From Phoma sp. XZ068 (taxonomy: Eukaryota > Ascomycota > Dothideomycetes > Pleosporales > Didymellaceae), in assembly GCA_004835665.1 (NCBI GenBank), contig RBKR01000027.1, positions 310,001 to 374,000 on the forward strand: 64,000 nt of DNA, read 5' to 3'. Below are positions 29,999 to 39,719 of the stretch, one piece after another. The position numbers were made by a program, and so were the translations under genes. How positions within the stretch are numbered: position 1 is the first letter of the stretch; each line of letters starts with the position of its first letter. The notes under the pieces are model-generated. The model was not told where the DNA came from and ran no database searches. It saw nothing but the letters and a program-made list of their open reading frames with translations.

Positions 29999-32900
29999 TA
30001 TAGATAGTTAATTTATCTAGCTTAAAAGTTAGGTTAAGTTCTAATAATAAAGTTAATTAATAAAGTTAAATATAATACTATAAGGGTAGTGTTTCTAATT
30101 ACTATATACTAAGAAGTATTCTATATTTCTTATAATATCTTATAAAGTCCTATAGAAGGCTCTATAGTTTTTATAAGTAGTTTATAGTTTCTATAGAATA
30201 TATATATAGTATCTTATAGTATCTTATACTCTTAGTATAGTTTATTTCTATAGAATTATAGGATATTATATAGTCCTCTTAGCCCTATACTATTAATTTA
30301 TAACTATAACTTTATTATACTATACCTCTTTCTTTAAGATTATAATAAGAGGCTATAAAGTATAAGAAAGAAAGTAGTCCTAACTATAGTAGCCTAAAAA
30401 GGCCTAAGAGGTTAAAGCTAAGAGTAGACTACTCTATAGTAACTTATTATAAGTATAAAAAGGTAGAATATATTAGACTAAAGTATCTAAACTCTAATAA
30501 GTCTAAAAAACCTAAAAAAAAAGAAAGACTTAGAAAAAGGTAAGAGGTAAAAAGATTAGATCTACTCTTTCTTACTTATATCTTTTATATATAAAAGAGT
30601 AAAGATCTTAGTACTTTTTATATAATATTATACTCTTAGCTAGTATAGCTACTTATAGTAAAAGTAACTATAGAATTTCTAGACTAATAGAGGCCTTAGT
30701 AGATAGGGGCTTCTAGCTTAATTTACTTTCTATAATTATAGTAAAAAAGTAAAATCTTTATATAAATTCTCTACCTAAATTCTTTATAAAGAAGGTAGAT
30801 AGGTTTATAATATAGATATATAGTACTATAACTATAAGAATAACTATAGTTAACCTATAAGGCTATAAAAAGGTAGATAATATACTATTTATAGTTACTA
30901 ACCTTAGAAGGTACTAAATATATTTAGGCCTACCTTAGATTAATATATATTAGCCTAAGATTAACTATACTACTAAGTATATACTCTTTAGAGAGATAAA
31001 GGCTAAGAATATAGCTAAGTTTTTTAAAATAGTATTAGAAGATATAAAAGAGTTTAACTATACTATATATAACCTTTAGATAGATATATATACCTATCTT
31101 ATAGCCTTTACTAGCTAGAATAGGCTAGATTAGCCTAATATAGATAAAATACTTATATACTATACTAATTTTATAGATATTATATTAGAAGGTAATATAT
31201 AGAGTTTACCTAACTATAGCTTAAATAATTTAGTAATTAATTTAGCTAAAGAAACTATACCCCTATATTAGCCCTTATATAGTCTATTAAAGGTAGAGTT
31301 AGTAGTATTATAAAAATACCTAGTTAACTATATAGCTAGAAGCTAGATTTAATACTTAAGATTCTCTACTAGAGCCCTAATATTATTTATAAAGAAAAAA
31401 AATAGTAGTTTATACTTTTATATAGACTATAGAGGTCTTAATAAGATAACTATAAAGAATTAATACTTATTACTTTTAAGTTCTAAATCTCTAAATTACC
31501 TTTTAAAAGTAAAGGTATTTACTAAACTAGATATTAGGGATACCTATTATTAGATCTAAATAAAAAAAATAAATAAATAGAAGACTATATTCTAGACTAG
31601 ATATAGTTATTTTAAGTATACTATTATACTCTTTAGCCTAATAAATATACTTACTTAGTTCTAGTTATATATAAATAAAGCCTTAGTAAGACTAGTAGAT
31701 ATTATATATATTATATACTTAGATAATATCTTAATATTTTTAAATATAGAAAAGAAGTATATTACCTAGATTTAAGAAATTCTAGAATAATTATAGTAAT
31801 ATAAGCTATATATTAAGCTATTAAAGTATAAATAGTATATATAGTATATAGAGTACCTTAGATATATAGTATCTCTATAAGGGGTTAGTATTAACCTAGA
31901 AAGGGCTAAAATAATCTAAGATTAGCTATTACTAGCTATAGTATATAATATATATATTTTTATAGAATTTATAAACTACTATTAATACTTTATTAAAGAA
32001 TTTAGCTATATAGTACTCCTACTTATAATATTAACAAGAAAGGACCTAGGTTAGGCCTAGGCTAGGCTAGCTATAAAGAGAGAGGAAAGCTAGCTACTAT
32101 ACTTACTAGAGGTAGTAAAGAAAGCCTTTAAGTAGCTAAAAAATACCTTTTTAATAGTCTTAATTCTTACTTACTTTAAGAAAGAAAAATAAACTAGACT
32201 AGAAGTTAATACTTTAGGTAGAGTAATCTTAGGTATACTAAGCTAATATAGCCTAGGATAAAGTAAAGTAAGCTAATAGAGGCTAATAAGCTTCTACTTA
32301 TATAAGCTTATCTAAGTAGAGTATAATAATAATATATATAACTAGAAATTACTAGTAATTATAAAAAGTATAAAGTACTAGTAATATTACTTCTAGAGAA
32401 TCTATTTTAAAATTCTTATAGACTATATAAACTTAAAATAGTTTATAAAAACTAAGGTATTAAACTATTAGTAGATTTAGTTATATTTAGTACTAAGCTA
32501 GTATAATTTTACCTTAACTTACTAACCTAAAAAAATAAACCTAGTAAATAGGCTATTAAGAAGACCTAACTATATAAGTAAGGTATAAAAGCTTTTTTAA
32601 AAGTATAATTAGGCCTTTATATAACTAATAAAAGACTTCTTAAATAGAAAAAGAGACCTAAGTACTTTAGTAGCTATAGTAATAATATAGTTAAAGATAA
32701 TATATACTTTACTAGAGAAGATAAGTATAGCTCTTTAGAAATTCTAGAAGGCTAATAAGTAATCTCTAAGAAAACCTAGAACTATAGAAGAAAAGTCTAA
32801 TATAAAAATAAATACTAAAATAGATACTAGTATTATAAAGCCTAAAATAGCCTATAATAACTTAGAATACTCTACTATATCCTAGTTAGGTATATAAAAG

Positions 32901-34679
32901 CTAGTAATACTATAAAAAAGAGTAGAAGCTTTATAAAGATACTATAATAACTCTATAGTAGAATATTTTAGTATAAGAAAAATATTAAAAAAACTCTAGT
33001 ACTAATATATATAAAAGAGTATAAAAAAAAATATAGCTTAGTACTGTAGAGAGTATATACTCTATAGAAAGTTAATACTAGTAAATTATAAACTATATAA
33101 GCTACTAGTACTACTCTTACTACTTAATAAACTATAAAAAGAAGTTATAATAGATTTTATTATAGAACTTCTCTCTAGTAAGATAAGTAGTATAGTATAT
33201 AATATAGTATTAGTAGTAGTATACTAATTAACTAAAATAGCCTATTATATTCTAGCTAGAAGTAATTAGAATAGAGTTAACTTAGTATAGTTCTAGATAA
33301 GAGAAATAATCTAATTATATAAAGCCTTTAAATAAATTATTTCTAATTAAAGCCTTTTAATAGATATAAAATACTAGAATATATTTTAGTATTATTAAAA
33401 CTTTAAAAAAGTTCTTATATCTACCTACTATCTATAGATAGATAGATAAACTAAAAAATAGAACTAAACTCTAGAATAATACCTTTAATACTACTATTTA
33501 TTAGAATAGAATAATTAGGCTCTATAGATCTTAGTAGTAAAGTTTATATATAATAATAGTATATACTTAACTATTAAAACTATACTATTCTAGATAAACT
33601 ATAGTTTAAACCTTAGAGAGGTAGGCTAGCCTAGTATAGCTCTTAGCTAGAGTAAATTACTTCTTAAAAAGTAGGTTATAACTAAACTTCTAGAATTATA
33701 ATAGAAATATAAGAAAAAAATACTAATAGTAAATATATATTAATAAGTATACTAGAATAAGTTAAGGTTACCTATTCTATTTATAGTAGGTAACTAAGTT
33801 ATAGTTTTAAACTAATATATATAATTAACTAGGCTAAAATATAAGCTATATTAGAAGTATATAGGCCTAGAGTGTATAATAGCCTAGATTAGCCTATTAT
33901 TATTTTAAGTAGATCTACCTAGACTTTAAAGTATTTATCTAGTCTTCTATATATTATTATTAAAACTCTTTAATCTAAAGGACCTACTTCTATACTTAAT
34001 AACTTTAATTCTAGATACTCTTTATACTTATAGTAATAATATATAAAAAGTAGAAAAAATACTAAAATAAAAGTAAAATAATAATAGAAATTAGCTCTAT
34101 TATATAAAATAAACTAATTTTTTCTTTAAAGAGAACTTATAAGAGCCTAGAGTTAATATATTCTTTAATATACTTAAATAGTTCTAGAAAAGAAAGAAAA
34201 TACTACCTAGATAATAGAGTAAATATTAATAACCTAAGAAGTACCTAGGATAGCTACTTAAGAAAAGAGCAAAATATTCTAATACTTAGAAAAATTATAG
34301 AAATTCTAAGTATACTACTACTACTACTAAAGTTAAAAAAGTTACTTTTACTATTTTTTTTACTAGGTTTTAGGTATTTAATAGTACTTAATAATAGTAG
34401 AAGGTAGTAAAGGCTATAATAGCCTATAATACTATAAAATAGTATAAAAAGGCTATAAGTATACTATTAATAATAGTAAGAGATACTTAAGGCTATAATA
34501 GCCTATAATACTATAAAATAGTATAAAAAGATTATAAGAGTAGAATTTAAATAAACTATAACTATTAATAGCTGCTAAAGTAGTAGAAAACTAGGTATTA
34601 TTCTATATATACTAGAAAGGGCTATATTACTCTATTATATACTATTTTACTCTAGAATTACTAAATATACCTTAGAATA

Positions 34680-35600
34680 CCTTAAAACTACTTATTATCT
34701 TTTATAACTTATTTATACTTTTTATCTTTTATATTTATATACTTAGTAATTTTACTCTTATTAGTAGTAGACTTACTAGCCTTAGAGAAATAAAGTTCTT
34801 TAATTTTACTTATAAGAATAGTAGCTCTAGCCTCTAGATTATACTTCTTACTATTAATAAGAATACTTTTAACTTATAATAAGTTAGAATAGCTTAAAGT
34901 AGCTTAAAAGAGAGAAAACTAACTTTCTTAGTAGAAGAAGTAGCCTTAGCAGCTACCTACTACTTAAGCTTATACTTATTATCTTTAGCCTTAGCCTATA
35001 TAGTAACTTTATTATACTTCTTATAAATAAAGTATACTTTAGTTATAAAGTTACTTTAAAAGCTTTAAATACCTAAGTATAAGAAGAAGTTATTAGTATA
35101 AGGCTTAAACTTCTTAAAAGAGTTAGTAATAGTTAAAAATAAGTAGTAAAGAAGTAAACTAGCTTACCCTTTAATTACCTTAGTAAGTTTATATAATTTA
35201 AAGAGTAAATTATTTATAGCCTTAATCTTTATACTTTTAAGAACTCTTATAGCTAGAGGCTAGGCTTTAGTATATATATTAGTAGTAAGAGTAGTAAAAT
35301 ATATATAAATATTATTAATCTAGTTAAAAATAGCTTTAGAAGGCTATAATAGGTTAGAATAGCCTATATTAGTTAATACTAACCTAAAATAAAGATATAT
35401 ACTATAAAGTAGTCTAAACTACTAAAGAAATACTTTATATAGTATATAGTCTAGATATCTTTACTAGCCTTAACTTTATAGACCTAGGTATAGTAAAAAT
35501 ACTAATTAGTATTAGTAACCTAGAGAAAGTAGTAGCCTAGAGTACTAGTAAAGTAAGTACTACTTTTACTAAAGTAGTTAATATAGTAAATATAATAATA
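34680..35600 (-). pseudogene. Antisense coding relic in the 3' part of gypsy copy 1
   Basis: Between the integrase/chromodomain relic and the 3' LTR, the strand opposite to gag-pol carries a Lys/Ala/Ser-rich reading trace, seen more clearly in copies 2 and 3. Product not recognised. Cut near its 5' end by pogo copy 2 at 35610. Confidence 0.4.
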
Positions 35601-35609
35601 GGCTATATA

Positions 35610-35657
35610 ACGTAAACCACCACCGAGAGCGACAACCCACCGAGAGCGACAAAATCT
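35610..35657 (+). repeat. TIR of pogo copy 2 (3' end of the transposase gene side)
   Basis: 48 bp, same sequence as the left TIR of copy 1, with two direct 15-mers. Confidence 0.92.
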
Positions 35658-35677
35658 CTTGGCACGACTAACACTAG

Positions 35678-37378
35678 TTATGAATTATCAGATTCATCGC
35701 TATCAAACAAGGATCCTATGAACCTTGTGCTCGCATCTGATTCAGAAGTGTCTTCTGAATCCTTTTTGCACGTACGAGCGTTGTGCCCAGTCCCTCCACA
35801 GTTCCCACAGCGCCGTAGAGCTGGTTGTGCTATTTCTTGATCACCACCACCTCGAGTCCTTTTGGACGACAAAGCCACCACAGACGCCTCAGCAGCTACC
35901 TGCGCTGACCCTACTCCATACTCCAATGTACCCCCATGCTGAATCTGCTTCCTTTTGCGCCCTTTCCGCTTGGTCATCACTGCCAATTGCTCTTCAAGCT
36001 CAGTATTGCGGGCAGCAAGAAGCGCATTTTGATGCAGCATTAGTTCAGCTCCCTTTACAAGCTGTGAGAAGCCAGCTTGGGCAGCAACTGGTGACCGAGT
36101 AAAAGACTCGCTCACAAGCTTTGACTGAGACCCAAATTCATGCGTATTGCTTGGAGTCTTCGACTGCCACGGGGTTGTTGGTAGTGGGGGTTGAGGCGGG
36201 GTACGCAACCGTGTCTCCAGGCGATCCAACACTACCTGCGCGTTGACAGGGACTAGTCCTGATGCCTCAAAGGCCTTTCGACAATTAGCCTGTGTGAATA
36301 CGTCAAAAAACGCGTCCTTGAAGGCAGGTAGGAAGCCTTCCTTGTTGATGTGGAAGACGCGTCGGCGTGCCAAGTCTCGGACGCGTTGGGAGTACTTCCG
36401 CTTCAATGGCGAGAAGCAGACCACATCAAGTGGCTGGAGGATGTGTGATGAATGGGGAGGCATACAGAGCGTAAGGATCTTGTTCTCCAAGCAATAGTCC
36501 TTGAACTCCTGGTTAAGGTGGCTCTCGTGACCGTCCAAAATGAGCAGCCGGTATACCCCCACCTGACGCGCTGTTGTATGCGTGTCAAAGTGCTTCAACC
36601 ACTCCAGGCCAAGCGCGTTGTTTGTCCATCCGTTCTCTGAGACAGAGAGCTTCCAATTACGCGGTATATCTGCCTCCTCGTACCATGCAGAGATGTGGAC
36701 ACGCCCTTTGTAGATGATAAATGGCGGGGTTGCGTGGCCAGCAGCGCAGATACTCTGGATGACTGTAACCCACTCGCGATCTCCTGGCTGAACGAGCTCT
36801 GGTCGAGTACGTCTATCAGAGCCTGTGACGACCTTCATGGACCCAATGACGCCCATCTGGAAGCCAGTCTCGTCAAAGTTGTGCACGTCGTCGTCATGGA
36901 CGCCGTACTTGGCTTTGGTATCCTCTACCAACTTGAACCACGCGCCAATGACCTCAGGATCTTCCTGCATTATCCTCTGCCTATCCTTTGCTCGATTGAA
37001 CGCCATCTTGAGCCTATCTGAGCGCGTCACAAAGCGCGCAGCCCAGTGCTTGCCAACTGGCTTTCCATCACGCACACCCAACAGTTTATCAGCCATATCT
37101 GCCACCTCACACAGCCGGGGCGCAAAGCCTCGCGCGTCAAGGTCAAGTATGTATTGGATAATCGTCTCTTCCTCTATTGCAGTAAGCTTGAGGCAGTTCA
37201 CGCGTGTTTCGAGTCGAAATGGTATTCCCTTGGCACGTTTAGATAGGGTATGATGATTAACGTTGAATGCTGCAGCAGCGCGTCGCAGGCTTGGAAATTC
37301 ATCTGAACGATAGGCTAGAAGGGCAAGCTGGACCCTACCTTCGTCTTGTTGATATTGCGCGTTGTGTTGTTGAGACAT
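35678..37378 (-). CDS. Pogo/Fot1-type transposase (DD35D), 566 aa, copy 2
   Basis: Identical protein to copy 1, with the same HTH modules, D169/D282/D318 triad and CCHC knuckle. Shadow frames on the other strand also match exactly, so the DNA is identical through the gene. Two undamaged copies of a 1.7-kb gene in a genome that mutates repeats mean that at least one jump came after the last effective round of RIP, or that RIP is now weak (inference). Confidence 0.95.
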   Translation of the reverse strand: MSQQHNAQYQQDEGRVQLALLAYRSDEFPSLRRAAAAFNVNHHTLSKRAKGIPFRLETRVNCLKLTAIEEETIIQYILDLDARGFAPRLCEVADMADKLLGVRDGKPVGKHWAARFVTRSDRLKMAFNRAKDRQRIMQEDPEVIGAWFKLVEDTKAKYGVHDDDVHNFDETGFQMGVIGSMKVVTGSDRRTRPELVQPGDREWVTVIQSICAAGHATPPFIIYKGRVHISAWYEEADIPRNWKLSVSENGWTNNALGLEWLKHFDTHTTARQVGVYRLLILDGHESHLNQEFKDYCLENKILTLCMPPHSSHILQPLDVVCFSPLKRKYSQRVRDLARRRVFHINKEGFLPAFKDAFFDVFTQANCRKAFEASGLVPVNAQVVLDRLETRLRTPPQPPLPTTPWQSKTPSNTHEFGSQSKLVSESFTRSPVAAQAGFSQLVKGAELMLHQNALLAARNTELEEQLAVMTKRKGRKRKQIQHGGTLEYGVGSAQVAAEASVVALSSKRTRGGGDQEIAQPALRRCGNCGGTGHNARTCKKDSEDTSESDASTRFIGSLFDSDESDNS

Positions 37379-37410
37379 GTTAGGATGAAAGGAGGAGGAG
37401 TGGTCTTGGC

Positions 37411-37458
37411 AGATTTTGTCGCTCTCGGTGGGTTGTCGCTCTCGGTGGTGGTTTACGT
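37411..37458 (-). repeat. TIR of pogo copy 2 (transposase start side)
   Basis: Exact reverse complement of 35610-35657. Followed by TA and the continuing gypsy copy 1 sequence. Confidence 0.92.
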
Positions 37459-38032
37459 TAGTAGGTATTATATACTATATTATTTAAGACCTTTAAGAAA
37501 TCTATAGTTAAAAGCTAAAAAGTACTAGTAAGTAGTATAATATATAAATATAGTTAAGAATAGTATAAAATAGCCTAAAATAACCTAGTTAGTACTAAAA
37601 TAGTTAAATAAAGCTTAAACTAGCTCTAATAAGCCCTAATAAGCTAACTTAGGCTATAATAGCTTAGAAAAACCTATATTAGGGCCTATTAGGGCTAGAA
37701 TTTAAAAATAGAAAATTTTAAAAACTTACTAAATTATATAGTAGAAAGAAGAAGTAATAGCTAGAAATTATAAATAAAAACTTATTAAAGGCCTATAAGC
37801 ACTCTACTAGCTAGTAAATAGAATTAAAGTATAAGTAAATAAAATTCTAAGTAAAAGTAAAAGTAAAAGTAGAAATTTTCTTCTAGAAGCCTAAGCCTAC
37901 CTTTAACTTAAACTAGGCTACCTACTATCTATTCTTCTAGTATAAAGCTATAATAGTTTATAATAGCTTAAAGTAGCTATAAATATATTTCTTTATAGTT
38001 ATCTAGAATATTTAACTATAGAAAAGAGATAT

Positions 38033-38248
38033 TATTAGATATATAGCTTATAGAGGTTAAATACTTATACTACTATACTTAAGTAAAGTATAGTTACTAA
38101 AGTTATCTCTATATAGAGTAACTAGAGTATATAGAGCCTAGCCTACCTATTTATTATAAAGTAGTAAATAGTCTACTATTAATTAACTTTATTTAAGACT
38201 ATTATAGTTCTACTTATTTATATTAATACTTTTCTCTCTAGTACCCCT
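38033..38248 (+). repeat. 3' LTR of gypsy copy 1, truncated at its right end
   Basis: Preceded by a purine-rich tract (GAAAAGAGATAT). Follows the LTR consensus up to the TAGTACCCCT block, then lacks the last 17 bp (AGCTATTAAGCCTAATA in other copies) and switches to unrelated sequence. Confidence 0.8.
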
Positions 38249-38500
38249 ATTATAATCTACTTATAACTAGCTAACTAGAATACTAATAGCCTTAAGTACT
38301 AATAGCTCTAATATAATAATTATATAAGGCTTTCTATATAGTATAGTTATAGTATAGTTTTATTATAGGTTATATAATAAGCTTACCTCTTAGTAGGTAA
38401 GCTAGGTAGACTATATATAAGGGCTTATATAGCTTATATTAAGCTTAGTAATCTTAGCTTATATACCTTATAGTAAGCTAAGTAAGCTACTATAATTATT
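38249..38500. other. Unassigned AT-rich segment
   Basis: About 250 bp between the truncated 3' LTR of copy 1 and the recognisable part of the older element's 5' LTR. It sits where the first half of that LTR should be but does not match the 59377-59610 sequence. Perhaps a rearranged or different LTR variant. Confidence 0.45.
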
Positions 38501-39424
38501 ATAGTATATAGCAATTAGGAATACTACCCTTATAGTATTATATTTAACCTTATTAATTAACTTTATTATTAAAACTTAACTTAACTTTTAAGCTAGACAG
38601 ATTAACTATCTATACTACTTATTATTAACTCTATAGTTATTATAGTATTTTACTAGGTATCTATACTAACCTTCTTTTATACTAGTACTTATTCTAGAAA
38701 ACTAACTTTAGAAGTATTTATAAGCTTTACTTAGTTTATAACCTTAATATTTTAAATACCTCTAAGATAAGTACTACTTTAGAAACTAGAGTTACTTTTA
38801 CTAGCTTATACTCTAATACTAATATAATAGAAAGAACTATTACTACTAATACTATTAATATTAAGTAACCTAATCTTTATAAGAGAAATTATAGCAAGCT
38901 AGATAACTAGTAAATATAATAGAATCTATTTTTTATATTCTAAAAAGATAAAGTAAAGGCTAAGAAGAGAGTTACTTTAGTAGCTAGCTATATATATAGA
39001 AAAGTATTTACTTAGATTAAACCTTTTATCTAGCTTTATAATAAAGATAATACTTCTAATAAGGTTAATATTTAGATAGAAGACTTTAATATATTTAAAG
39101 ATAAGATCTAACTAGTCTTTAGTATTTTAAATAAATCTACTATTACTAGATAAAATATCTAATATATTTAATAAACCTAATCTGCTACTAACTATACTAC
39201 TAAATTCTAATACCTTATAGCTAATATAGACTAAAATAATACTATACTAATAATAATATTTAAGTAAGAACTTAAACCTAAAGTTAAGAAAAAGCTTATA
39301 TATACTAGTACTAGTACTAAAACTTTAGATAATCTTATTAATATAGCTATTAATATTAATATTAAGTTATATAAACTCTAATAAGAATTATATAATAAAC
39401 TATATACTTAAGCTATTAGCTAGC
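38501..39424 (+). mobile_element. Older chromodomain gypsy element, piece 1: partial 5' LTR and gag start
   Basis: 38501-38749 matches the last 249 bp of the LTR at 59377-59860, base for base in spacing. Internal sequence follows from 38750 and is cut at 39424 by gypsy copy 2. Read with pieces 46749-47217 and 54672-59376, the internal region is about 5.8 kb, a normal gypsy length. Heavily mutated. Confidence 0.72.
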
Positions 39425-39657
39425 TGTTAGATATATAGCTTATAGGAGTTAAATACTTATATTACTATACTTAGGTAGGGTATAGTTACTAGAGTTACCT
39501 CTATATAGGGTAACTAGAGTATATAGAGCCTAGCTTAGCTATTTATTATAAGGTAGCAAACAGTCTACTATTAATTAACCTTGTTTAGGACTATTATAGT
39601 TCTACCTGCTTATATTAATACTTCTCTCTCTAGTGCCCCTAGTTATTAAGCCTAATA
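39425..39657 (+). repeat. 5' LTR of gypsy copy 2
   Basis: 233 bp, TGTTAGATATATAGC to CCTAATA. The TGTTA start and TAATA end (TAACA before mutation, inferred) form the usual short LTR inverted repeat. Confidence 0.92.
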
Positions 39658-39719
39658 TTCTATTTACTCCCTTTACTAGAAAGTAGATTATAGTATTATA
39701 GAATAAGTAACTAATTAAG

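Larger units (their letters stand above)
28014..30347 (-). mobile_element. Solo LTR (about 483 bp family) inserted in gypsy copy 1, itself split by pogo copy 1
   Basis: Without the pogo element and its duplicated TA, 483 bp remain. They match, in reverse, the 3' LTR at 59377-59860. The flanking host sequence matches the uninterrupted gag of gypsy copy 2 near 40742-40750. A 5-bp target duplication is readable as AGAGA on the left and AGAGG on the right (one G-to-A change). No internal region is present, so it is a solo LTR left by recombination, or an LTR-only insertion. Confidence 0.82.
26960..34200 (+). pseudogene. gag-pol relic of gypsy copy 1
   Basis: Many stops from RIP-type changes. Recognisable pieces: zinc-knuckle-like segment near 30440, protease-like ALVD segment near 30690, RT with YRGLNK then TKLDIRDTY and YLDN at about 31410-31730, RNase H near 32200, and integrase core (IIDFIIELL-like) near 33145. 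Split by the solo LTR and pogo copy 1 at 28014-30347. Non-functional. Confidence 0.8.
35610..37458 (-). mobile_element. Pogo/Fot1-type DNA transposon, copy 2, intact, inverted
   Basis: 1849 bp, identical design to copy 1: 48-bp perfect TIRs (35610-35657 and 37411-37458), TA at 35608-35609 and 37459-37460, one full transposase. Inserted near the 3' end of gypsy copy 1. The unoccupied equivalent of the site is readable at about 45942-45950 in copy 2 and about 48066-48094 (reverse) in copy 3. No RIP-type mutation. Confidence 0.95.
26688..38248 (+). mobile_element. Ty3/gypsy retrotransposon copy 1 (233-bp LTR family), mutated, with nested insertions
   Basis: 5' LTR 26688-26920 and a 3' LTR from 38033 that is cut about 17 bp short. 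Subtracting the nested solo LTR and two pogo elements leaves about 7.4 kb, like copies 2 and 3. Domain relics in order: gag at about 26960-28010 and again from 30350, RT at about 31390-31770 (YRGLNK and YLDN-type motifs), integrase core near 33140-33700, chromodomain-like end near 34050-34200. This copy is the most mutated of the three: nearly every CA and TG is gone. No clear TSD, because the right end is damaged. Confidence 0.85.
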
